6,109 nucleotides of DNA, from NCBI GenBank assembly GCA_035273665.1, contig DATEOW010000007.1:1-6109 (forward strand). The letters are read 5' to 3'. Below are positions 1-5,462 of this stretch, piece by piece. The position numbers were made by a program, and so were the translations under genes. Position 1 is the first letter of the stretch. Each line of letters begins with the position of its first letter. Origin of the DNA: DATEEW01 sp035273665. GTDB taxonomy: Bacteria > Pseudomonadota > Gammaproteobacteria > Burkholderiales > SG8-39. The notes beneath the pieces were generated by a model. It had not been told where the DNA came from, ran no database searches, and worked only from the letters and a program-made list of their open reading frames with translations.

Positions 1-1103
1 CCAAGCGAGGTCTTGCCCACGCCGGGCGGGCCGACGAGGCAGAGGATCGGCGCTTTGACGTTATCCACGCGCGTCTGCACCGCGAGATATTCGAGGATGC
101 GTTCCTTCACCTTCTCCAGACCGTAGTGATCTTTCTCGAGAATTTTTTCGGCCGCAACGAGATCCTTGGAAACCTTGCTCTTCTTCTTCCATGGCAGATT
201 GACGAGCGTTTCGATGTAGTTGCGCACTACAGTGGCTTCGGCAGACATGGGCGACATGAGCTTGAGCTTTTTCAACTCGTTCTCAGCCTTGACGCGCGCA
301 TCTTTGGGCATCCGCGCCGTCTTGATGCGCTTATCCATCTCTTCGAGATCAGCGCCTTCTTCACCTTCGCCGAGTTCTTTCTGAATCGCTTTGACCTGCT
401 CGTTCAGGTAATACTCGCGCTGACTTTTTTCCATCTGGCGCTTCACGCGGCCGCGGATACGTTTCTCGACTTGCAGGATGTCGATTTCCGCTTCGAGTTG
501 GCCCAACAGATGATCGAGGCGTTCCTTGACGTCGAACATCTCCAACACTTTTTGCTTCTGCTCTAGCTTAAGCGGAAGATGCGCGGCGATCGTGTCGGCA
601 AGCCGACCGGGTTCTTCAATACCCGCAAGCGAGGTCAGAATCTCCGGCGGGATTTTCTTATTCAGCTTGACGTACTGGTCGAATTGCGCGACGAGCGCGC
701 GGCGCATTGCCTCGACTTCGGTGTTGTCGACTTGATCACGCGGCAGCGGTTTAGCGGTCGCGGCGTAATGTGTGCGTTGATCGCTGATGGATTCGATATG
801 CGCGCGTTGCGCCCCCTCGACGAGCACTTTGACGGTGCCGTCCGGAAGCTTGAGCATTTGCAAAATGTTCGACACACAACCAATGTCGTACATATCTTCG
901 GGCGCAGGCTCATCCTTGGCGGCGGATTTCTGCGCCACTAACAGAATGCTTTTGCCGGCCTCCATGGCGATTTCCATCGCCTTGATTGATTTTGGCCGTC
1001 CCACAAACAGTGGGATCACCATGTGGGGAAACACCACCACATCCCGTAGGGGTAAGAGCGGGAATTCAACAGGGTCGGAAGGTAGTTCTTCAGTGCTGGA
1101 CAT
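1..1103 (-). CDS. lon: ATP-dependent protease Lon, N-terminal part (cut by left edge)
   Basis: Lon is a cytoplasmic hexameric AAA+ serine protease that degrades misfolded and selected regulatory proteins. The 367 complete codons seen here carry the N-terminal substrate-recognition (LAN) domain, roughly residues 10-205, opening with the typical LPLRDVVVFPHMVIPLFVGR. A charged helical linker follows at about 205-310, then the start of the AAA+ module. The last residues are the Walker A motif GPPGVGKT at 358-365, almost the same position as in E. coli Lon (about 356-363). The frame is open throughout, so nothing suggests decay. Walker B, the sensors and the Ser-Lys protease domain lie beyond the edge (family length about 780-810 aa). 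I chose the ATG at 1103 over the in-frame ATG at 1109 because GGGA at 1110-1113 sits 6 nt before the former and directly abuts the latter. It is the last gene of the tig-clpP-clpX-lon run and has its own candidate heat-shock promoter. Confidence 0.97.
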   Translation of the reverse strand, partial: MSSTEELPSDPVEFPLLPLRDVVVFPHMVIPLFVGRPKSIKAMEIAMEAGKSILLVAQKSAAKDEPAPEDMYDIGCVSNILQMLKLPDGTVKVLVEGAQRAHIESISDQRTHYAATAKPLPRDQVDNTEVEAMRRALVAQFDQYVKLNKKIPPEILTSLAGIEEPGRLADTIAAHLPLKLEQKQKVLEMFDVKERLDHLLGQLEAEIDILQVEKRIRGRVKRQMEKSQREYYLNEQVKAIQKELGEGEEGADLEEMDKRIKTARMPKDARVKAENELKKLKLMSPMSAEATVVRNYIETLVNLPWKKKSKVSKDLVAAEKILEKDHYGLEKVKERILEYLAVQTRVDNVKAPILCLVGPPGVGKTSL

Positions 1104-1109
1104 GGTCAT

Positions 1110-1113
1110 TCCC
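1110..1113 (-). promoter_or_regulatory. lon ribosome binding site
   Basis: GGGA on the minus strand lies 6 nt before the ATG at 1103 and touches the other in-frame ATG at 1109. This favours the downstream start (protein beginning Met-Ser-Ser-Thr). The motif is short, so the call is moderate. Confidence 0.55.
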
Positions 1114-1121
1114 AGTAGGCG

Positions 1122-1135
1122 ATATTTCGGAATAT
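1122..1135. repeat. short inverted repeat ATATT-TCGG-AATAT in the lon leader
   Basis: Perfect 5-bp half-sites ATATT and AATAT flank a 4-bp centre. The repeat overlaps the downstream end of the candidate lon -10 element and the expected transcription start. That is a suitable place for a repressor, but AT-rich palindromes this short also arise by chance. No known operator is recognised. Confidence 0.3.
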
Positions 1136-1160
1136 GGAGGCACATGCCGCCATGTTCAAG
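1132..1160 (-). promoter_or_regulatory. candidate sigma-32 heat-shock promoter of lon
   Basis: Read on the minus strand, CTTGAAC (1154-1160) is followed after 14 nt by CTCCATAT (1132-1139). The E. coli RpoH consensus is about CTTGAAA, a 13-15 nt spacer, then CCCCATNT. The -35 matches 6 of 7 positions and the -10 matches all but one. A start 6-8 nt past the -10 would leave a leader of about 20 nt before the ATG at 1103, room for the GGGA ribosome binding site. lon is a classical heat-shock gene in E. coli, which supports the call. It lies in the only real gap of the operon. Activity is inferred, not shown. Confidence 0.65.
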
Positions 1161-1164
1161 CCAT

Positions 1165-1188
1165 GCGCCTCGAGCCTGAGCGAGGCGC
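1165..1188 (-). other. perfect 8-bp hairpin just after the clpX stop
   Basis: GCGCCTCG (1165-1172) and CGAGGCGC (1181-1188) are exact reverse complements around an 8-nt loop. In the clpX transcript the stem begins 5 nt after the TGA. It is GC-rich enough to be stable, but no T-run follows on either strand, so it is not a standard intrinsic terminator. It may protect the clpX 3' end from exonucleases, mark a processing point, or reduce readthrough into lon. The structure is visible; the function is a guess. Confidence 0.5.
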
Positions 1189-1193
1189 CGTGA

Positions 1194-2459
1194 TCAGGCC
1201 GATCCAGCCACCTTCGGCTGGTCGGAGTAAATGAGCAGCGGTTTGCCGTCTCCCAGGATCGTGGGCTCGTCGACAACCACCTTGCTGACGTTTTCCAATG
1301 TCGGCAGCTCGTACATGATGTCGAGCAGCACGTGTTCGAGAATAGACCGCAAGCCCCGCGCACCTGTCTTGCGCGCCAAGGCGCGCTCGGCGATGGCATT
1401 AAGCCCTTGCGGACGAACCTCCAGATCCACACCTTCCATCGAAAACAGCTTTTGGTATTGCTTGATCAACGCATTCTTCGGTTCGGTAAGAATGCGAATC
1501 AACGCGCTCTCGTCCAATTCCCCGAGCGTCGCGACAACGGGCAGACGGCCGACAAATTCGGGAATCAGACCGTACTTAATCAAGTCTTCCGGCTCGGTAC
1601 CTTTCAGCACTTCGCTGATGTCCTTACCGTTATTCAGGCTGCGAACTTCAGCACCGAAACCGATGCCGGCTTTCTCTGAACGCTGACGGATGATTTTTTC
1701 CAGGCCGTCGAAAGCGCCGCCGCAGATGAACAGAATGTTCGTCGTGTCGACTTGCACGAAATCCTGGTTGGGATGCTTGCGCCCGCCTTGGGGCGGTACG
1801 GATGCGACCGTGCCTTCGATGAGTTTCAACAACGCTTGTTGAACGCCCTCGCCCGATACATCGCGGGTGATGGAAGGGTTATCCGATTTGCGCGAAATCT
1901 TGTCGATCTCATCGATGTAAACGATGCCGCGCTTAGCCTTGTCCACATCGTAGTCGCAGTTCTGCAGCAGCTTCTGGATGATGTTCTCGACGTCCTCGCC
2001 GACATAGCCGGCTTCGGTCAGCGTCGTCGCATCGGCGATAACGAAGGGCACATTGAGCAGGCGTGCGAGCGTTTGGGCCAGCAGCGTCTTGCCCGAACCG
2101 GTCGGGCCGACCAGAAGGATGTTCGACTTGGCCAGCTCGACCTCATCGCTTTTGGATAGGTGCTTAAGGCGTTTGTAATGGTTGTAGACCGCGACAGCCA
2201 GGATGCGCTTAGCGGTTTCCTGTCCGATGACATATTCATCCAGGATGTCGCAAATCTCGCGTGGAGTCGGCAGATCGGTGCGTACGGCTTTGCCGGATTT
2301 ATCCCCGACCGATTCTTCGCGAATGATGTCGTTGCAGAGCTCGATGCACTCGTCGCAAATGAACACCGAGGGACCGGCAATCAGCTTCCTGACCTCATGC
2401 TGGCTTTTGCCGCAGAAGGAGCAATAAAGAAGTTTTTCGCTGCCGCTTTTATCAGACAT
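1194..2459 (-). CDS. clpX: ClpX, ATP-dependent unfoldase subunit of ClpXP protease
   Basis: ClpX is the hexameric AAA+ unfoldase that recognises tagged substrates such as ssrA-tagged peptides and threads them into ClpP. At 421 aa it is essentially full length (E. coli 424). Visible in order: a C4 zinc-binding domain with Cys13, Cys16, Cys35 and Cys38; Walker A GPTGSGKT at 118-125; the pore-1 loop GYVG at 151-154; Walker B with the catalytic pair Asp183-Glu184; the RKH pore loop at 227-229; and the IGF loop at 266-268 that docks onto ClpP. A sensor-2 type GARGLR motif follows near the C-terminus. All key residues are intact. The ATG has AGGG 6 nt upstream (2466-2469). The gene starts 21 nt after the clpP stop, so the two partners are almost surely co-transcribed. 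Confidence 0.99.
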   Translation of the reverse strand: MSDKSGSEKLLYCSFCGKSQHEVRKLIAGPSVFICDECIELCNDIIREESVGDKSGKAVRTDLPTPREICDILDEYVIGQETAKRILAVAVYNHYKRLKHLSKSDEVELAKSNILLVGPTGSGKTLLAQTLARLLNVPFVIADATTLTEAGYVGEDVENIIQKLLQNCDYDVDKAKRGIVYIDEIDKISRKSDNPSITRDVSGEGVQQALLKLIEGTVASVPPQGGRKHPNQDFVQVDTTNILFICGGAFDGLEKIIRQRSEKAGIGFGAEVRSLNNGKDISEVLKGTEPEDLIKYGLIPEFVGRLPVVATLGELDESALIRILTEPKNALIKQYQKLFSMEGVDLEVRPQGLNAIAERALARKTGARGLRSILEHVLLDIMYELPTLENVSKVVVDEPTILGDGKPLLIYSDQPKVAGSA

Positions 2460-2480
2460 TTATTGCCCTGTTTCTCAGTC

Positions 2481-3128
2481 CTAAACTGCCGCCGCTTCGG
2501 TACGCGAACTCAAAATTCGGTCGACCAGACCATACTTCATGGCTTCGTTTGCCGAAAGGAAATTATCCCGGTCGGTATCACGTGCAATTTGCTCGATGTT
2601 CTGACCCGTGTGCTTCGCCATGATTTCATTCAATTTAGCCTTCAAATAGAGGATTTCACGGGCATGGATTTCGATATCCGATGCTTGCCCTTGGAATCCG
2701 CCCATCGGCTGATGAATCATCACTCTGGAATTAGGTAAGCAATAACGCTTCCCTTTCGCCCCGGCGCAAAGCAACAGAGCGCCCATGCTGGCGGCTTGGC
2801 CAATGCAAAGCGTGGAAACATCCGGCTTAATGAACTGCATGGTGTCGTAGATCGCCATACCCGCCGTCACCGAACCGCCCGGCGAATTGATATAGAAGCT
2901 GATGTCCTTGTCTGGGTTTTCAGACTCCAGGAACAGTAATTGCGCCACGATCAGGTTGGCGGAAACCTCATTCACCGGCCCGACGAGGAAGACGACGCGC
3001 TCTTTGAGCAAGCGCGAATAGATATCGTAAGCGCGTTCGCCCCGACCGCTTTGCTCGATCACCATCGGCACGAGACCGAGGCCTTGCGGTTCCGGCATGC
3101 TCGATCTTGTTCCACCCATCATCATCAT
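2481..3128 (-). CDS. clpP: ClpP, proteolytic subunit of Clp protease
   Basis: ClpP forms the tetradecameric serine-protease chamber used by ClpX. The 215-aa product carries the catalytic triad Ser114 (in GQAASMGA), His139 (in MIHQPMGG) and Asp188 (in RDTDRDNF). The 25- and 49-residue spacings equal those of E. coli Ser97/His122/Asp171 in mature numbering. The oxyanion-hole region SPGGSV is at 82-87. About 17 residues precede the position matching the mature E. coli N-terminus, so a short propeptide is likely. Four tandem ATG codons (3117-3128) open the frame. I chose the first because GGGGA (3136-3140) lies 7 nt ahead of it, but initiation at the second or at Met11 is possible. The start overlaps the tig stop by 4 nt, suggesting translational coupling. 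No clear heat-shock promoter was seen directly upstream. Confidence 0.98.
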   Translation of the reverse strand: MMMMGGTRSSMPEPQGLGLVPMVIEQSGRGERAYDIYSRLLKERVVFLVGPVNEVSANLIVAQLLFLESENPDKDISFYINSPGGSVTAGMAIYDTMQFIKPDVSTLCIGQAASMGALLLCAGAKGKRYCLPNSRVMIHQPMGGFQGQASDIEIHAREILYLKAKLNEIMAKHTGQNIEQIARDTDRDNFLSANEAMKYGLVDRILSSRTEAAAV

Positions 3129-4429
3129 GCTGCATTCCCCATGAGTTGGTCGAAGGCGACCGGCTGATCGACGACCTTTGCGGTTTTCAACACCCAGTCA
3201 ACGACGTTTTCTTCAAGCGCAAGACTCTCGAATTCAGCAAGACGTTCAGGCTGCGAGTAAACCCATTTTATCACCTCACTTGGGTCCTCATAGCTCTGCG
3301 AATGCTCTTCGATATGCGCACGCACCTGCTCTTTCGTCGGTTCGAGCTTGTGGCGTTTGACCAGCTCGTTGAGGATGAGACCAAGACTTACACGGCGCTT
3401 CGCGTTGTCTTCAAAGAGCGCCGGTTCGAAGGGTATGCCTTCCACATTCATGCCCTGACGCCGCATCTCTTCTTTGGCATTCTTCGCCAGCTGTTCCTGC
3501 TCCATTTGCACCAGGGCCTTGGGCAACTCCACCTGCGTGGATGCCAGTAAAGCTTCCATCACCTTCTGCTTCACTTGCGCCCCAAGACGACGTTTGGCTT
3601 CCCGCTCCACATTGCGTTTAACTTCTGCCCGCATTTTCTCCAGATCGCCATCCGGCACACCGAGCGACTGCGCAAATGCCGTATCCATCTCCGGCAGATG
3701 CGGGGATTCGACGCGCGAGGCTTTCACCTTGAAGCTGGCGGTCTTACCCGCAACTTCGGCGCTACCGTAGTCATCGGGAAACTGCACGAGGAAGGTTTTT
3801 TCCTCTCCAGCGCGGATGCCGCGCACCCCGGCTTCGAAATCCTTGAGCATCCGGCCTTCACCGAGCACGAAGGGGAAGTTATCGCCTTTACCGCCATTGA
3901 ACTCGACCCCATCGATACTGCCGACGAAATCGATGGTGACACGGTCCCCATCCTCCGCCGGTTTATCCGCTTCATGAAAATGGACGCGCTGCTTGCGGAG
4001 GATTTCGAGCGTCTTGTCGACTTCCGCATCGCCAACGGCCAAAGTAGGCCGTTCGATGCTCACATTGGAGAGGTCCCCCGGATTCACGTCGGGATAGACC
4101 TCGAATGTGGCAAAAAATTCGAGATGCCCGCTCGCGCTATCGCCTTTGGGCTCGATCTGCGGATAACCCGCAACGCGCAGATTCTGTCCACGGACTGCCT
4201 CGCTAAAGGCTTGTCGAACCGCGTCGCCAACGACTTCCCCTCTAATTTGGGGGCCGTATTGCTGCGCGACCATTTTGAGCGGAACTTTGCCTGGACGGAA
4301 TCCAGGCATTTTGACGGTGCGCGCCATGCGCTTCAGACGTTCATCGACTTTTTGTTCGATTTCGGCAACGGGCACGGCCATGGTCAGGCGACGCTCGAGA
4401 TGATTCAAGGTTTCAACAGTGCTTTGCAT
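3125..4429 (-). CDS. tig: trigger factor, ribosome-associated chaperone and prolyl isomerase
   Basis: Trigger factor binds the large ribosomal subunit beside the exit tunnel and shelters nascent chains. The product is 434 aa (E. coli 432). The N-terminal ribosome-binding domain holds the signature GFRPGKVP at 43-50, equivalent to E. coli GFRKGKVP. An FKBP-type peptidyl-prolyl isomerase domain spans about 158-245, starting near GDRVTIDFVG. The helical C-terminal domain follows, with family-typical KRRVSLGLILNELVKRH. The start at 4429 gives MQSTVETLNHLERRL, which matches the family N-terminus. The frame stays open 66 nt further upstream, but that stretch is the tRNA gene. No Shine-Dalgarno sequence precedes the ATG; the 31-nt leader after the tRNA is pyrimidine-rich instead. 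It heads tig-clpP-clpX-lon and probably shares the tRNA promoter. Confidence 0.98.
   Translation of the reverse strand: MQSTVETLNHLERRLTMAVPVAEIEQKVDERLKRMARTVKMPGFRPGKVPLKMVAQQYGPQIRGEVVGDAVRQAFSEAVRGQNLRVAGYPQIEPKGDSASGHLEFFATFEVYPDVNPGDLSNVSIERPTLAVGDAEVDKTLEILRKQRVHFHEADKPAEDGDRVTIDFVGSIDGVEFNGGKGDNFPFVLGEGRMLKDFEAGVRGIRAGEEKTFLVQFPDDYGSAEVAGKTASFKVKASRVESPHLPEMDTAFAQSLGVPDGDLEKMRAEVKRNVEREAKRRLGAQVKQKVMEALLASTQVELPKALVQMEQEQLAKNAKEEMRRQGMNVEGIPFEPALFEDNAKRRVSLGLILNELVKRHKLEPTKEQVRAHIEEHSQSYEDPSEVIKWVYSQPERLAEFESLALEENVVDWVLKTAKVVDQPVAFDQLMGNAA
3136..3140 (-). promoter_or_regulatory. clpP ribosome binding site inside the end of tig
   Basis: GGGGA lies within the last codons of tig, 7 nt before the first of four in-frame ATG codons of clpP. 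It would be cleared and occupied as ribosomes finish tig, consistent with coupling. The spacing favours the first ATG, with the second (10 nt) as a fallback. Confidence 0.65.
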
Positions 4430-4460
4430 GCGAGGAGAGAGTGAGATGTGATTAAAGATC

Positions 4461-4544
4461 TGGTGCGAAAGGGGGGACTCGAACCCCCACGCCATAGGCG
4501 CTGGAACCTAAATCCAGTGCGTCTACCAATTCCGCCACCTTCGC
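4461..4544 (-). tRNA. tRNA-Leu, anticodon UAG
   Basis: The 84-nt gene folds into a class II cloverleaf. The acceptor stem GCGAAGG pairs with CTTTCGC (one G-U pair), followed by A73 and an encoded CCA. The anticodon stem CTGGA/TCCAG encloses loop TTTAGGT, giving anticodon UAG, which reads CUA and probably other CUN codons. The long variable arm CGCC-TAT-GGCG is typical of tRNA-Leu, and the T arm is GGGGG-TTCGAGT-CCCCC. The D-loop region contains the usual TTGGTAGACGC. It lies 31 nt upstream of tig on the same strand with no terminator between, so tig mRNA is probably released by processing at the tRNA 3' end. Confidence 0.97.
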
Positions 4545-4558
4545 GCGGGTGTTGCGCA

Positions 4559-4588
4559 ATTCTACTGGATCGACCCCTATACTGTCAG
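4559..4588 (-). promoter_or_regulatory. sigma-70 promoter for tRNA-Leu and tig operon
   Basis: On the minus strand CTGACA (4583-4588) and TAGAAT (4559-4564) each differ from the TTGACA/TATAAT consensus at one base and are 18 nt apart. A start around 4552-4553 gives a tRNA leader of about 8 nt. The stretch after the -10, TGCGCAACACCCGCG, is GC-rich, as in stringently controlled stable-RNA promoters. With no terminator after the tRNA, this is the likely main promoter for tig and the genes behind it. Confidence 0.7.
4578..4583 (+). promoter_or_regulatory. candidate -10 element for hpnC
   Basis: TATACT differs from the -10 consensus at one base and lies 30 nt before the hpnC ATG. The best upstream -35 candidate, TTGCGC at 4552-4557, is poor and 20 nt away, so the promoter would be weak or need an activator. 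It shares base 4583 with the -35 of the divergent tRNA promoter. Tentative. Confidence 0.35.
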
Positions 4589-4613
4589 CCGCTCAAGCTA
4601 TGAAAAGCGCTTG

Positions 4614-5453
4614 ATGTTGCAGCTTTTTCGAAACTCGTCCTCCGTGGCCGTCGATCACTACGAAAATTTCCCCGTCGCATCCGTGTTCCTGCCCAAGGAG
4701 TTGCGTCCCGCTGTCGCTGCGATTTACCGTTTTGCGCGCAGTGCGGATGATATCGCCGACGAAGGGCAGGCAACGGCTGACGAGAGGCTGCGGCAATTAG
4801 ACGACTACAGGGAGGAGCTCCACCGCATTGCGCGCAGCGAAGCGCCACACCGGCTTGAATTCCACACACTCGCAAAGGTTATTCAGCAACACGCGTTGCC
4901 GCTCGATGCGTTTTTCGATCTTCTCGATGCGTTTAGCCAAGACGTCGTGAAAAAACGTTATGCAGACTTCGCCGAATTGCTCGACTACTGCCGGCGATCG
5001 GCCAATCCGGTCGGGCGGTTGATACTTCATCTTTATCGGGCCGCATCCGAAGAGAATCTCGCGCGCTCGAATGCGATCTGCACCGCTTTGCAACTCATCA
5101 ATTTCTGGCAAGACATCCGCATCGACTGGCAAAAGGAACGCGTCTATCTCCCTCAGGAGGATCTCAACCGCTTCGGCGTGGGCGAAGAACAAATCGCTTC
5201 TGCCCGCATCGATCAACGCTGGCGCGACCTCTTAGGCTTTGAGTCGGAACGCGCAATGGCGATGCTAGAATCGGGCGCCCCTCTTGCACTCGCCCTGCCG
5301 GGGCGCATTGGCTTTGAATTGCGCATGGTCGTCCAAGGTGGGCGCCGCATTCTGGAAAAGATATCCGCTCGGGAGGGCGACGTCTTCCGTCATCGGCCGA
5401 GGTTGCGGCTCTGGGATTGGCCTCTGATGTTCAGCCGCGCTTTACGGATGTAA
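4614..5453 (+). CDS. hpnC: HpnC, squalene-pathway (hydroxysqualene) synthase
   Basis: HpnC belongs to the squalene/phytoene synthase fold. In the three-enzyme bacterial route it converts presqualene diphosphate from HpnD to hydroxysqualene, which HpnE reduces to squalene for hopanoids. The 279-aa product shows HYENFPVAS at 15-23, the first aspartate-rich motif RSADDIADE at 42-50, YCRRSANPVGRL at 125-136, and the second motif NFWQDIRIDW at 163-172 followed by VYLPQEDL. Asp45, Asp46, Asp49, Asp167 and Asp171 would bind Mg2+-diphosphate. The start is uncertain. ATG 4614 lacks a clear ribosome binding site, TTG 4611 sits just before it, and GTG 4644 is where the conserved family N-terminus (Met-x-Val-Asp-His-Tyr) would begin. 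Family length is about 280 aa. hpnD starts 9 nt after its stop, so both form one operon. Confidence 0.94.
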   Translation: MLQLFRNSSSVAVDHYENFPVASVFLPKELRPAVAAIYRFARSADDIADEGQATADERLRQLDDYREELHRIARSEAPHRLEFHTLAKVIQQHALPLDAFFDLLDAFSQDVVKKRYADFAELLDYCRRSANPVGRLILHLYRAASEENLARSNAICTALQLINFWQDIRIDWQKERVYLPQEDLNRFGVGEEQIASARIDQRWRDLLGFESERAMAMLESGAPLALALPGRIGFELRMVVQGGRRILEKISAREGDVFRHRPRLRLWDWPLMFSRALRM

Positions 5454-5462
5454 AAATCAAGA

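Noticed and set aside
126..1179. Several plus-strand frames opposite lon
   Set aside because: The minus strand encodes an uninterrupted Lon N-terminus with all expected motifs. The plus-strand frames overlap each other and lack motifs.
1165..1188. Intrinsic terminator of clpX
   Set aside because: The stem is good, but no T-run follows on either strand.
1752..2738. Plus-strand frames of 135 and 192 aa opposite clpX and clpP
   Set aside because: Both are antisense to intact, strongly conserved genes, and their predicted products look like no known family.
3125..3260. Heat-shock promoter before clpP, as in E. coli
   Set aside because: A CTTGAAG-like box occurs within the end of tig near 3211-3217, but no acceptable CCCCATNT-like -10 is found at the right distance.
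3575..4444. A 289-aa open frame on the plus strand across tig
   Set aside because: It is antisense to a clearly conserved trigger factor. Its product shows no recognisable domain, and long opposite-strand frames are expected from the codon bias of this DNA.
4430..4495. Upstream extension of tig to an ATG at 4495
   Set aside because: The extra 22 codons would translate the tRNA-Leu 3' half and do not resemble a trigger factor N-terminus, whereas the ATG at 4429 does.
4461..4544. tRNA-Leu as an integration (att) site
   Set aside because: No integrase gene, duplicated tRNA 3' end or foreign DNA is seen next to it; ordinary core genes flank both sides.
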